The notes below the pieces were generated by a model. That model ran no database searches, had not been told where the DNA came from, and saw only the letters and a list, made by a program, of their open reading frames with translations. DNA of 53,771 bases from Cyanothece sp. BG0011. GTDB lineage: Bacteria > Cyanobacteriota > Cyanobacteriia > Cyanobacteriales > Microcystaceae. Below, one piece after another: positions 44,744-53,566 of the stretch. Location: assembly GCF_003013815.1 (NCBI RefSeq), contig NZ_PRLH01000007.1:1-53771 (forward strand), given 5' to 3'. Numbering within the stretch: the stretch's first letter is position 1; each line of letters begins with the position of its first letter. The translations under genes and the position numbers were made by a program.

Positions 44744-45093
44744 CATTAGATATTGATAGAAATATTGAAAAACAAGAAGAAATGGACTTAGAAGATCAGC
44801 TTTCTTGTCTAACAGCAGATTTAATTGAGTATAAAAAAAACAAGATGTTTCTTAATAATCTTTTTAATGTCGAGTCAGGACAATGGACAGATATTAACAC
44901 TTTATGTCAAGGTATTAATCATTTACAAAACCAACTGGAATTAATTGAAAAATCTTGTGATGAACAGCTAACGGTTACCTGGTTAGATTATCCTCTTAGT
45001 ACAATGGGAGAAGGTTATTGTTTAATTATTTTTTATTTGGAATCTTTACATTGGGATAATATTGCTCTTTATAATAGAAAAGACTTTATTTAA
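44740..45093 (+). CDS. Acidic 117-aa protein, possible immunity-type partner
   Basis: ATG 44740 overlaps the end of the preceding frame (ATGA) with GGAG upstream. The acidic, helical protein MTLDIDRNIEKQEEMDLEDQLSCLTADLIEYKKNKMFLNN..., ends in YNRKDFI. Small, acidic and coupled to a basic, toxin-like frame is the pattern of an immunity protein, but no family is recognised. The last codons are followed by a fragment in another frame, FKQLPEKSQLAILTFLEQFANNNQQ, to 45165, a further sign of decay. Confidence 0.5.
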   Translation: MTLDIDRNIEKQEEMDLEDQLSCLTADLIEYKKNKMFLNNLFNVESGQWTDINTLCQGINHLQNQLELIEKSCDEQLTVTWLDYPLSTMGEGYCLIIFYLESLHWDNIALYNRKDFI

Positions 45094-45288
45094 GCAACTA
45101 CCCGAAAAATCTCAACTCGCAATCTTAACTTTTTTAGAACAATTTGCCAATAATAATCAACAATAAACGAAAATAGAGAAAACAATGAACATCAAACCAT
45201 CAAAAACTACACAAAATGAGCCATCTGTGATCAAACTGTAAAAAATCGTTACAATAGAAGCAACCAGTTATAAAGAAATGTTACAAAA

Positions 45289-45960
45289 ATGATTAGCACC
45301 GACCTCGAACAAATATCCTTACAACTAGAAAGCGAAAACTCCCGCGATCGCCTGTTAGCCTTAGCTTCCTTAAGACAAGTTTCCGCAGAAGATGCAGTCC
45401 CTTTAATTAAGAAAGTCTTAGACGACGAAATCTTACAAGTGCGATCAATGGCAGTGTTTGCCCTAGGAGTCAAACAAACTGACGAATGTTACCCTATCTT
45501 AGTTAAACTATTAGAGACAGACCCAGACTATGGCATTCGGGCTGATGCTGCTGGCGCATTAGGGTATTTACAAGATCCGCGCGCTTATGAACCCTTATCC
45601 AGAGCATTCTACGAAGACACACAATGGTTAGTAAGGTTTAGTGCTGCTGTGTCCCTGGGTAACTTAGGGGATGTTCGCGCCAAAACCCTCTTGTTACAAG
45701 CCTTAGACAGCAAAGAAACCGTCATGCAACAAGCAGCGATCGCAGCCATTGGCGAGATCAACGCCATCGACGCTATCGATGAGATTTTGCGCTTTGCTAA
45801 CTCCGAAGATTGGTTAGTGCGGCAACGTTTGGCACAGGCTTTAGGTAACTTTAACACAGAAAAGAGTATTTCTGCTCTCAACTTCTTAGCCAAAGATGGT
45901 CAACCCCAAGTCAGAGAAGCTGCTTTATTTTCTCTTAACCTTCTGGAACAAGACAACTAA
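45289..45960 (+). CDS. nblB: HEAT-repeat NblB-like protein
   Basis: 223 aa, ATG 45289, no clear ribosome site. Five to six HEAT/PBS-lyase repeats (SRDRLLALASLRQVSAEDAVPLIKKVLDD, VRSMAVFALGVKQTDECYPILVKLLE, GIRADAAGALGYLQDPRAYEPLSRAFYED, WLVRFSAAVSLGNLGDVRAKTLLLQALDS). The 'D..WLVRFSAAVSLGNLGD.RA..LL' segment matches my memory of NblB, a protein needed for phycobilisome dismantling under nutrient starvation, better than CpcF, which it resembles only in fold. Neighbouring CpcS-type lyase supports a phycobilisome link. CpcF cannot be ruled out. Confidence 0.65.
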   Translation: MISTDLEQISLQLESENSRDRLLALASLRQVSAEDAVPLIKKVLDDEILQVRSMAVFALGVKQTDECYPILVKLLETDPDYGIRADAAGALGYLQDPRAYEPLSRAFYEDTQWLVRFSAAVSLGNLGDVRAKTLLLQALDSKETVMQQAAIAAIGEINAIDAIDEILRFANSEDWLVRQRLAQALGNFNTEKSISALNFLAKDGQPQVREAALFSLNLLEQDN

Positions 45961-46110
45961 GAAAGGGTGAGATGTCATGATACAATCAGGGTTGTGGGGT
46001 TGCTTAAAAAATAGCCACAAATAGCCTTATTTAACCCTCTAAATCTTAAGAAATAAAAGGGATAAAAGTAACCCATCACCCTATTTTTATCAGATAACTC
46101 AACAGTGTTC

Positions 46111-46641
46111 ATGGACATACAAACCTTTCTAGAATCATGTATCGGTCAATGGTTTTCTCAGCGAAGTAGCTATCAGTTTGACACAGAAAAAGCAGAGAGT
46201 CATAAATCGGAATTAACCGTAGAATGGTTGAACACTGATCATTCTCTGCTGGTTTCCCTTTGTCAACAACATCGTATTGATCCTAACCAAGCGATCGGTG
46301 GTCAAGAAATTAGTTGGAATAGTTCTAGTGACTATTATAGCCAACAAAAGCAAACAGGAACGGCAACGATGATTGTTATTCCTGATAGTAATACACCACA
46401 AAAAGGAAAAATTATACAAAGTTTTCAGTCTAACCCTTCATCCCAAGGAAACTATAGTTTAGGAGATGATGAAGCATTAACATTGACCCTTGAAATGGGC
46501 GACTTTTTAATGGAAGAAAGGATCTGGTTTGCCAGTCCGAACTTACGACTACGTACCAGTTTAATGAAAGGAAAAGATGGCTATAGTCGCACTGCTTTTT
46601 ATTCAGAAATTCGCCGACTTCCTCCCCAAGAAGTCGCATAA
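46111..46641 (+). CDS. CpcS/CpeS-type phycobiliprotein lyase
   Basis: Bilin lyase of the CpcS/CpeS family, which attaches phycobilins to cysteine 84-type sites of phycobiliproteins. I start at ATG 46111 (MDIQTFLESCIGQWFSQRSSYQF); a GTG two codons earlier is possible. IGQWFSQRSSY, DEALTLTLEMG and the terminal ERIWFASPNLRLRTSLMKGKDGYSRTAFYSEIRRL are clear family blocks. 176 aa, normal. The family fold is a lipocalin-like barrel that binds the bilin. Whether it is CpcS, CpcU or CpeS cannot be decided from sequence alone. It follows nblB-like by about 150 bp and precedes the CSP41-like gene by 37 bp. Confidence 0.88.
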   Translation: MDIQTFLESCIGQWFSQRSSYQFDTEKAESHKSELTVEWLNTDHSLLVSLCQQHRIDPNQAIGGQEISWNSSSDYYSQQKQTGTATMIVIPDSNTPQKGKIIQSFQSNPSSQGNYSLGDDEALTLTLEMGDFLMEERIWFASPNLRLRTSLMKGKDGYSRTAFYSEIRRLPPQEVA

Positions 46642-46678
46642 TTAAATCAATTAATTTTACCTAGGAGAACTATTAAAA

Positions 46679-47614
46679 ATGCGTATTTTAATTATGGGTG
46701 GAACCCGTTTTATTGGAGTTTATCTCACCAAAGAATTAGTTAAACAAGGTCATGAAGTGGTCTTATTTAACCGAGGCAATAAACCGGCACCCATTGAAGG
46801 GGTAACACAAATTCACGGCGATCGCAAGGATGCTAACCAGTTAAAAGAAAAGTTAGCTTCTGAAAGTTTTGATGGGATTTTTGATAACAATGGTCGGGAA
46901 TTAAGCGATACTCAACCCCTCGTAGAAATCTTTAATAATAAAGTTAAGCATTTTGTCTATGTGAGTTCAGCAGGAGTCTATTTAAAGTCCGATCAAATGC
47001 CTCATATCGAAGGAGATGAAGTCGATCCCAATAGTCGTCATAAAGGAAAATTTGAAACCGAAAGTTACTTAGAAAAATCGGGTATTCCCTGGACTTCTAT
47101 TCGTCCCACCTATATCTATGGTCCTCAAAATTATAATGATTTAGAAGCTTGGTTTTTTGATAGAATTGTGAGAAATCGACCCATTCCTATTCCTGGTAAT
47201 GGCTTACATTTTACCCAGTTTGGTCATATTGAAGACTTAGCTAAAGGGATGGCTGCAGTATTAGGAAATGAACAAGCGATCGGACAAATTTATAACATTT
47301 CGGGGGAACGTTATGTTACCTTTGATGGGTTAGCTAAAGCTTGCGCCGTTGCTGCGGGTAAATCTGCCGATGACATTAATATTGTTCATTATGATCCTAA
47401 ACAATTCGACTTCGGTAAAAAGAAAGCATTTCCTTTGAGAATGCAGCACTTTTTTGCTGATATTCATAAAGCATTACAAGAATTAGATTGGAAACCCGAA
47501 TATGATTTAATTAACGGTTTGAAAGACTCATTTGAAAATGATTATTTAGCATCGAAACGGGATCAAGCTGACATTGATTTTACTTTAGATGAACAAATTT
47601 TATCAGCTTCCTAA
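46679..47614 (+). CDS. CSP41-like NAD-dependent epimerase/dehydratase family protein
   Basis: 311-aa extended short-chain dehydrogenase, ATG 46679 with TAGGAGA upstream. MRILIMGGTRFIGVYLTKELVKQGHEVVLFNRG has the NAD motif GGTRFIG (7-13); FVYVSSAGVYL and the YLEKSGIPWTSIRPTYIYGPQNYNDLEAWFFDRIVRNRPIPIPGNGLHFTQFGHIEDLA segment are those of chloroplast stem-loop binding protein CSP41 homologues. The usual YxxxK catalytic site is not obvious, as in CSP41, so it may be an RNA-binding relative. Good ribosome site. Follows the lyase gene in a likely transcript. Confidence 0.85.
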   Translation: MRILIMGGTRFIGVYLTKELVKQGHEVVLFNRGNKPAPIEGVTQIHGDRKDANQLKEKLASESFDGIFDNNGRELSDTQPLVEIFNNKVKHFVYVSSAGVYLKSDQMPHIEGDEVDPNSRHKGKFETESYLEKSGIPWTSIRPTYIYGPQNYNDLEAWFFDRIVRNRPIPIPGNGLHFTQFGHIEDLAKGMAAVLGNEQAIGQIYNISGERYVTFDGLAKACAVAAGKSADDINIVHYDPKQFDFGKKKAFPLRMQHFFADIHKALQELDWKPEYDLINGLKDSFENDYLASKRDQADIDFTLDEQILSAS

Positions 47615-47629
47615 TTGTTATATTTTTAA

Positions 47630-47646
47630 GGTGGGCATTGCCCACC
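47630..47646. repeat. Palindrome GGTGGGCATTGCCCACC
   Basis: Identical to the copy at 15511, 15 bp past the CSP41-like gene. With CCTAC following, it is the same element type as at 48838. The next gene begins 64 bp downstream. Confidence 0.75.
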
Positions 47647-47709
47647 CTACTTTTTGAAATTTAGAATAAAAATAATAGTTACATTTAAAAATATTTTGAA
47701 GGTATATTG

Positions 47710-48828
47710 ATGAATCAAGAATCAATTGATAATAACTTAGTACCCAAAGAATCTATAACAGTAGAAGTACAACCAAGTTATACAGAAAAAACTGAAAGAC
47801 TTAATACGATTTTAACTGGAATTGCTACAGTTTTAAATGCTATTAAGCCCTTTCTTTTGGTTATTTTTTGCCTTATTGTCTTGAGTTGGGCTGGAAAATT
47901 TGTGATGAATTACTCCATGTCTCAAGGGATATCTGAATTAAATAGCAGAGAAAATACAGAGGTTACAATTACTGTTCCTGAAAAAAAAAATATTGATGAA
48001 GGTATTGCAATTTCCCTTAAACAAGCAAAAATAAACGCAGAAAATTTTGCTTCAGAAGAATTAGATCAATGGGTAAATCAATTAATGACTCGTGTTGATG
48101 ATAGTTTTTTACCTTGGTATTTTGGTTATTTCAATCAAAAATATCAAGAACTTCGTACTCCTTTTCTTTACTTAAAATCAGCCGTATTTCATTGGGTTAA
48201 TCGTAAAAATCCTTCTCCAAATCAAGCAGTTGCTAAACAATTAACTGAAGAAATGCAAAGGGAGTTTGCTAAACGAGTATTACAGCCAAAATTATCACAA
48301 CTTCAACTAGAAAATATAACCCGAAATACAGCCAATGTATATGTTGATTCCCTAACCAATAATCTCGCTAACCTTCAAAGTCATTATAATATTCCCCAAG
48401 CTGAATGGGAAAAATATCTTAATGGTCTTGCTGTAACTATTAAGGATGCTGAAGGTAATGTCTCTAATTTATCGATGAAACTTTTAGTGGTTGGAAGTCC
48501 CTATTTATTTGCTAAAGCTATGATTCCTCTTGCTAGTAAAGGAGGGATAGCGATGTTATCTCTAGCTGGAAAATCTGGGGCAAAAATGGCGGCTAAAACC
48601 GGAGGAATCGCTGCTACTAAAATAGGGGCGCAGTTGATTGATCCTCTTGTCGTTTTTGGTATTATGATGTGGGATCTTTGGGACTATCATCATACCGTTA
48701 GTGTCGAAAAGCCCATATTACGAAATACAATTGAACTTTATCTACAAGAGGTTAAAGAAATATTGTTAGAAAACAGCATTATGTCATCCATTTATCAGGT
48801 TGAAAATGGCATATTGAAGGCTTTGTAA
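47710..48828 (+). CDS. Hypothetical membrane protein (372 aa)
   Basis: ATG 47710, preceded by GAAGG; a TTG one codon earlier exists. Residues 1-30 are polar, then one strong hydrophobic helix (about 43-66, IKPFLLVIFCLIVLSWAGKFVM), a helical middle with many Asn/Gln and Trp, and a Gly/Ala/Lys-rich, partly hydrophobic stretch near 255-315 (AMIPLASKGGIAMLSLAGKSGAKMAAKTGGIAATKIGAQLID). No family recognised. Flanked at both ends by the same 17-base palindrome, the gene stands alone between repeats, perhaps as an acquired unit. Confidence 0.7.
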   Translation: MNQESIDNNLVPKESITVEVQPSYTEKTERLNTILTGIATVLNAIKPFLLVIFCLIVLSWAGKFVMNYSMSQGISELNSRENTEVTITVPEKKNIDEGIAISLKQAKINAENFASEELDQWVNQLMTRVDDSFLPWYFGYFNQKYQELRTPFLYLKSAVFHWVNRKNPSPNQAVAKQLTEEMQREFAKRVLQPKLSQLQLENITRNTANVYVDSLTNNLANLQSHYNIPQAEWEKYLNGLAVTIKDAEGNVSNLSMKLLVVGSPYLFAKAMIPLASKGGIAMLSLAGKSGAKMAAKTGGIAATKIGAQLIDPLVVFGIMMWDLWDYHHTVSVEKPILRNTIELYLQEVKEILLENSIMSSIYQVENGILKAL

Positions 48829-48837
48829 TATTAATAA

Positions 48838-48854
48838 GGTGGGCAATGCCCACC
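48838..48854. repeat. Palindrome GGTGGGCAATGCCCACC
   Basis: One-base variant of the copies at 15511 and 47630, between convergent genes (hypothetical protein and hemF). Followed by CCTACTTTTTT, so it might act as a terminator for the plus-strand gene. Confidence 0.75.
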
Positions 48855-48862
48855 CTACTTTT

Positions 48863-49894
48863 TTAAGCTTTCCAGTTAACCCAATCTTGAGGCTTTAAGA
48901 AAGTGTTGTATAACTCAGCTTCTGGGGTATTGGGTTCCGGTTCATAACAGTATTCCCAACGAACCAAAGGGGGTAAAGACATCAAAATAGACTCGGTACG
49001 ACCATTGGTTTGTAGACCAAAAATTGTCCCGCGATCATATACTAGATTAAACTCCACATACCGTCCCCGACGATATAATTGAAACTGTCTTTCTCTGTCC
49101 CCATATTCGGTATTACGACGCTTTTCGACAATGGGAAGATAAGCCGGTAAAAAAGTCCGTCCACAGTCATTAACAAAAGCAAACAACTCTTCCCAAGTAC
49201 GGTTTTTTTGAGGAGATAATTGATTACTATAGTTGGCTGCTGCTTTATCAGCATGGGGACCGCGATATAAGGGGTCAGTTCCATCTTGATAATCAAAGAA
49301 AATACCCCCAACGCCACGGGTTTCTTGACGGTGTTTGAGATAGAAATATTCATCACACCACGGTTTAAACACGGGATAATATTCAGGGTGATGTTTATCG
49401 CAAGTTTCCTTTAAAGTACGATGAAACTGGGCTGCATCTTCAGCAAAGGGGTAATAGGGAGTTAAGTCAATACCGCCTCCAAACCACCAAACTGGACCCG
49501 CTTCAAAATAGCGATAATTGAGGTGAACCGTGGGAACGTAGGGGTTACGGGGGTGGAGAACCATAGAGGTTCCCGTGGCGTAAAAACCATGTCCTTCTGC
49601 TTCAGGACGCTGTTTTAAGATGGAAGGGGGTAACTGTTTTCCCCACACTTCGGAGAAGTTTACCCCACCCTGTTCTAATAGATTACCGTCTCTGAGGACA
49701 CGAGAACGGCCACCGCCTCCCTCTTCTCTTTCCCAACTGTCCTCATGAAATTTGCCACCACCGTCTGCTGTTTCAAGTCCTTGGCAAATTTCGTCTTGAA
49801 GGGTTTTCATGAAGTGACTGACCCGTTGCTGGGCATCTTCGGGAGGTAAAGAAGTTTGTTGCGGACTGGTAACGTCTGTTGTTATAGGGGTCAT
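48863..49894 (-). CDS. hemF: Coproporphyrinogen III oxidase, aerobic
   Basis: Oxygen-dependent step of heme and chlorophyll synthesis: oxidative decarboxylation of coproporphyrinogen III to protoporphyrinogen IX. 343 aa, ATG 49892-49894. Characteristic blocks: [79 protein letters not shown] and [31 protein letters not shown]. Length and motifs complete. It is convergent with the 372-aa gene. Confidence 0.96.
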   Translation of the reverse strand: MTPITTDVTSPQQTSLPPEDAQQRVSHFMKTLQDEICQGLETADGGGKFHEDSWEREEGGGGRSRVLRDGNLLEQGGVNFSEVWGKQLPPSILKQRPEAEGHGFYATGTSMVLHPRNPYVPTVHLNYRYFEAGPVWWFGGGIDLTPYYPFAEDAAQFHRTLKETCDKHHPEYYPVFKPWCDEYFYLKHRQETRGVGGIFFDYQDGTDPLYRGPHADKAAANYSNQLSPQKNRTWEELFAFVNDCGRTFLPAYLPIVEKRRNTEYGDRERQFQLYRRGRYVEFNLVYDRGTIFGLQTNGRTESILMSLPPLVRWEYCYEPEPNTPEAELYNTFLKPQDWVNWKA

Positions 49895-50032
49895 ATCTCG
49901 TTAACTAAGACTTTGATCAAAAGTTCAACAGTAACTTGTCCATTACACTGACAAAATTACGCTTATGATCAATCTAAGGCTTGATGGGTCAAAAGTATCA
50001 TTAAGTTTAGTAAAGTCTTCTGGTTGTCTGAT

Positions 50033-50144
50033 TTATTGCCACATTTCAGGAAGTTTAATCTCGCTATATTGACGTTCTTGACATTCGAGACTTATTAATA
50101 GTTTTATCTAGTCCCATTTTAGCTTTTTCAATATCTAAATTCAT
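50033..50144 (-). pseudogene. Relic of a gene next to the methyltransferase, perhaps a restriction enzyme
   Basis: Just downstream of the methyltransferase, ATG 50142-50144 opens MNLDIEKAKMGLDKTINKSR, ends soon after at TAG, and a shifted frame gives LECQERQYSEIKLPEMWQ with TAA 50033-50035. The pieces read like the N- and C-termini of a longer protein with the middle deleted and a frame change. Its place beside an m5C methyltransferase and the start pattern suggest the lost cognate endonuclease, but this is an inference from position and faint resemblance only. Confidence 0.35.
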
Positions 50145-50177
50145 AATTCAATCAAATAGAGTAGTTTTAATCAATTT

Positions 50178-51182
50178 TTATTTCGTTTTATTAACCTTGA
50201 ATTTATTTTTATCAACTGCATCAAATATAGAGTTGATAATAGAAACAACACAAGGGACTGCAACGGAGTTTCCCACTAATTTTCTAGCTGATGAATAGGA
50301 ACCAATCAATTGAAACCAGTCAGGAAAACCTTGTAAACGGAGCATTTCTCGTTCGGTTAAACGACGTTTACCATTGACTAAAAGATAATTATAAGATGCT
50401 CCGGCTCTCATGGCACAAGAGTAAGGATAAGCACTAATATGACCTGCTTTATTTTCATGCCAAATTGTAATTTTATGCTGATGATTTCCTTGATATTTAG
50501 CTAATCTATTTTTTTGTATTTGTTCAGAAGCATTGTAAAATTCTGATACAGATTTTTCGATTATTTCTGATAAGGGTTTCATTGATATATTTGGTTTTTT
50601 CCAAATAAAAGCAAGGGGGTCTCGAAAACCAACAATAAAAACTCGCTCTCGTTTTTGGGGTAAGCCAAAGTCTAAAGCATTTAAAACTTTATAGTCTGCA
50701 TAATAACCTAAATTAGATAAAATTTCTAAAATAGTTTTTAAGGTTTTACCTTTATTATGTCCGACTAATTGTTTAACATTTTCTAAGATAAAAGCATAGG
50801 GTTTATGGTACTTAAGAATTCGAGCTATCTCAAAAAATAGAGTGCCTCTTGTATCTTCAAAGCCTTTAAGCTGACCACAAATACTAAAAGGTTGACAAGG
50901 AAAACCAGCTAATAAAAGATCATGTTTAGGAATTGATGATATAGGAATTTTGGTAATATCTCCTTGCGGTTTTTCCTTAAAATTCGCTTCATAATTTTTT
51001 TGAGCATCGGCATCGATATCCGAAGAAAAAACACAAATAGGGTCTATTTTTTTATCTTTAAATCTATACTGAGAACAAACTGATTCTAAAGCAATCCGAA
51101 AGCCTCCAATTCCACAAAAGAGATCAATATATTTTAACTTTAAGGTTGAATTTGTAGGGGTTAATTGACCTTTAAATAGCAT
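50178..51182 (-). CDS. DNA (cytosine-5) methyltransferase
   Basis: AdoMet-dependent C5-cytosine methyltransferase, 334 aa, ATG 51180-51182. Motif I YIDLFCGIGGFRIALE (19-33), motif IV FPCQPFS (94-100) with catalytic C96, motif VI ENVKQL (134-139), motif VIII region QKRERVFIVG, and motifs IX-X RLTEREMLRLQGFP and VGNSVAVP are all present, so it should be active. The variable region between VIII and IX is rather short. The recognition sequence cannot be predicted; the genome's abundant HIP1 motif contains CGATCG, a known target of cyanobacterial solitary methylases. No intact endonuclease is adjacent, only a possible relic. Confidence 0.93.
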   Translation of the reverse strand: MLFKGQLTPTNSTLKLKYIDLFCGIGGFRIALESVCSQYRFKDKKIDPICVFSSDIDADAQKNYEANFKEKPQGDITKIPISSIPKHDLLLAGFPCQPFSICGQLKGFEDTRGTLFFEIARILKYHKPYAFILENVKQLVGHNKGKTLKTILEILSNLGYYADYKVLNALDFGLPQKRERVFIVGFRDPLAFIWKKPNISMKPLSEIIEKSVSEFYNASEQIQKNRLAKYQGNHQHKITIWHENKAGHISAYPYSCAMRAGASYNYLLVNGKRRLTEREMLRLQGFPDWFQLIGSYSSARKLVGNSVAVPCVVSIINSIFDAVDKNKFKVNKTK

Positions 51183-51216
51183 AGAAAGTTTGAGATAATG
51201 AATTAAGATGTATCAA

Positions 51217-51233
51217 GGTGGGGAATACCCACC
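51217..51233. repeat. Palindrome GGTGGGGAATACCCACC
   Basis: Variant of the GGTGGGCATTGCCCACC element, 35 bp upstream of the methyltransferase start. Confidence 0.65.
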
Positions 51234-51281
51234 TAAGAGTTAAGTATCTAAGAGACTGTTTATAAACAGAATCTTAAGAGG

Positions 51282-51346
51282 GTAGGGTGGGCAAGTCAAA
51301 GACTTATCTCAACTAACCCCATTCCTAAAAATCTTGCCCACCTTAC
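51282..51346. repeat. Inverted repeat GTAGGGTGGGCAAG ... CTTGCCCACCTTAC
   Basis: Fourteen-base arms with one mismatch around a 37-base AT-rich loop, in the spacer between the methyltransferase and the M16 gene. Shares the GGGTGGGCAA core with the 17-base palindromes, so it may be a longer member of the same element family. Confidence 0.65.
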
Positions 51347-51381
51347 AAAATTGGTTTTTATTTTTTCTTTAGGAACAGTTT

Positions 51382-52935
51382 CTAAGACTTCGGTAAAATC
51401 TTTCCAATGGTCAAATTTTCAGGGACAAAAGTCTCTCTTGCAACTCGTTGAACATCGGCAGAGGTGACTGCGTCAATAGCTTGTATTTGGTCAAACAAAT
51501 TGCGCCAAGTTCCCGTTTTTACTTCATATTCAACTAACGCTTTACCCATACCTAAATTAGAGTCTAGAGAACGTAATAAACCGGCTCGTAATTGATTTTT
51601 TACCCGTTGTAATTCTTGTTCAAAAACCGGTTCAGTTTTCAATTTTTCAATTTCTAAGGATAAGGCTGTCGCCACCTCTTCTATGGAAGCATTAGGAGAG
51701 GTTTGAGCATAAAATAACATCAAATTGGGATATTTATCCGCCGGAAATCCATTAAATCCTTGAGCCACTAAAGCCACTTGTTTTTCTTCAACTAAAGACT
51801 TATATAAACGAGAGGTTCTTCCCGAACTTAATAAAGTCGAAATCACCTGATAAATGGCACTATCTGGATGACTTAAAGCAGGAACATGATACCCTTCTAA
51901 ATACCAAGGTTGAGACGCTAGTTTTAAGGTAACTTCACGGGTTTCTTCTTGTTTGGGTTCGACTTTTGTCACTTGAGGGGGTGCAGGTTTTTCCTCATAG
52001 CGACCAAAATAAACTTGAGCTAATTGTTTAACTTGTTCCGGTTGAACATCCCCAACAAGAGCAATGGTTAGGTTACTCGGCCCATAATAAATATTGAAAA
52101 AGTCTTGAACATCTTCACGGGTTAAATTGCGAATATCTTCGTTATAACCAATGGTAGGACGCTTATAAGGATGTTCTGTAAAAGCAGTATCTAAAAACGC
52201 TTCTACCATCGTCCCAATGGGGTTATTTTCTGTCCGTAACCGTCGTTCTTCTAAGATGATATTTTGTTCTTTATAAAATTCCCGAAACACAGGATCTAAA
52301 AATCGTTCTGATTCTAGAGACATCCACAATTCTAATTTATTGGAGGGAAAACTATAAAAGTAACGGGTTGCATCTGCACTGGTTGTAGCATTAATATTAA
52401 CGCCACCAGCCGTTTCTACAATTCGGCCAAAAGCATTTTGTTGGACATAACTGGCTGCTTCTGCTTGTACTTTGTCAAAGCTTTCTCTTAATTGTTTAAC
52501 TTTCTCTTCATCCCCTGCTTTTTTAGCAGCTTTGAGTTGTTCAAAAACTTGATCTAAACGAGTTAAAGTTTCTTTTTCTTTTTCATAGTTAGTGGTACCA
52601 ATTTCTGTGGTTCCTTTAAAGGCTAAATGTTCTAAAAAATGAGCAACTCCTGTTTTTCCATCGGGTTCATTTGCCCCTCCCACATCAGCGTAAGTGACAA
52701 AAGAAACCACAGGAGCGTCATGATTTTCCATAATAATAAATTTCATGCCATTATCTAAGGTAAATTCTGTCACTCGTTCAATGGCACGATTTAAATAAGG
52801 AGTAATAGAAGAAGACTCATTAGAAGAGGTGGTTTGTGTGACAGCTAGAGCCTTTCCCCCCAGAAATAAAATAAGACAGAGAAGGCTAATCGTGTAACCC
52901 ATGAAGCGAGACAATTTCAAAACATTAATGACCAT
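51382..52935 (-). CDS. Exported M16 zinc peptidase (pitrilysin family)
   Basis: 517 aa, ATG 52933-52935. Residues 1-31 form a signal peptide (SRFMGYTISLLCLILFLGGKALA), so it should be periplasmic or lumenal. The inverted zinc motif HFLEH is at 99-103 (GVAHFLEHLAFKGT), and the rest of the active half is EKEKETLTRLDQ...GGVNINATTSADATRYFYSFP with the downstream Glu ligand region. The second domain (TIALVGDVQPEQVKQLAQVYFG) is the C-terminal M16 fold. An insertion of Lys/Glu-rich coiled sequence lies at about 120-165. M16 proteins often work as pairs of active and inactive subunits; no partner is adjacent within the window. Confidence 0.92.
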   Translation of the reverse strand: MVINVLKLSRFMGYTISLLCLILFLGGKALAVTQTTSSNESSSITPYLNRAIERVTEFTLDNGMKFIIMENHDAPVVSFVTYADVGGANEPDGKTGVAHFLEHLAFKGTTEIGTTNYEKEKETLTRLDQVFEQLKAAKKAGDEEKVKQLRESFDKVQAEAASYVQQNAFGRIVETAGGVNINATTSADATRYFYSFPSNKLELWMSLESERFLDPVFREFYKEQNIILEERRLRTENNPIGTMVEAFLDTAFTEHPYKRPTIGYNEDIRNLTREDVQDFFNIYYGPSNLTIALVGDVQPEQVKQLAQVYFGRYEEKPAPPQVTKVEPKQEETREVTLKLASQPWYLEGYHVPALSHPDSAIYQVISTLLSSGRTSRLYKSLVEEKQVALVAQGFNGFPADKYPNLMLFYAQTSPNASIEEVATALSLEIEKLKTEPVFEQELQRVKNQLRAGLLRSLDSNLGMGKALVEYEVKTGTWRNLFDQIQAIDAVTSADVQRVARETFVPENLTIGKILPKS

Positions 52936-53280
52936 AGAGATAAGAAAACTCTTGAAAGATTAATAGATTCTTTTATAGCATATCAAAATTAGAAGCTAAA
53001 TAAATTATTTTTGTCCCTTCTCACGTCTTTTTTTTGGGATGAGTCGGTAGGGTTGCCCTTGTCTTTTATTCTTTTTTGATGCTTATTGAGAACAAATTTT
53101 AGTCAAAAGAAATTAAAAAACATATAGCTACTGATAGATCAATATATTTTTTTTGTTTAAGAGGAAAATGATTCAACTTCAAGGGAAAAATATTAATTAT
53201 ATTGCTTATAAAAAACAAAAAACAGATTTTTAAAAAATTAATATTTTCTATATATTCTTTGACTAGAGAAAAATTGTACC
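52936..53280. other. AT-rich intergenic region upstream of the M16 gene
   Basis: About 345 bp, largely A/T with T-runs (for example near 53021 and 53145). Should carry the M16 promoter on the minus strand. No RNA gene, repeat or further frame is seen. Confidence 0.35.
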
Positions 53281-53475
53281 GTTAAGCTTCATCAAATCAC
53301 AACCCAGGGATGGGGATCAGAAGAATTATGGCTAAAATCTTACCTTTCAGGGGAAATAGTTGTTCAAATACGGCTTAAATCCTGGTTACAAAAAGCATTT
53401 CTGTTTAATAGTCTTAGACCGGTGCCGTGGCACTTTTGCTCTTTGAGTTCTCAGGTAGTTAAAGAGGCAGATTGA
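53281..53475 (+). pseudogene. Open frame without start, possible gene relic
   Basis: A frame from about 53263 to TGA 53473 reads VKLHQITTQGWGSEELWLKSYLSGEIVVQIRLKSWLQKAFLFNSL and so on, with no ATG or GTG at its start. The composition looks coding, with hydrophobic and basic alternation, so it may be the C-terminal scrap of a decayed gene. I recognise no family. Could be chance. Confidence 0.25.
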
Positions 53476-53566
53476 CACAATAAGAAAACATAATTAAATA
53501 ATAGAACATTCCCTAAAAAACTTTATACAATCTTCCTAGTCAGGAGAGTTAACCCATTGAGTATTC

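Noticed and set aside
45289-45960. cpcF, partner of cpcE
   Set aside because: The HEAT units read more like NblB (WLVRFSAAVSLGNLGD) and lie well away from cpcE; kept as an NblB-like call with CpcF as alternative.
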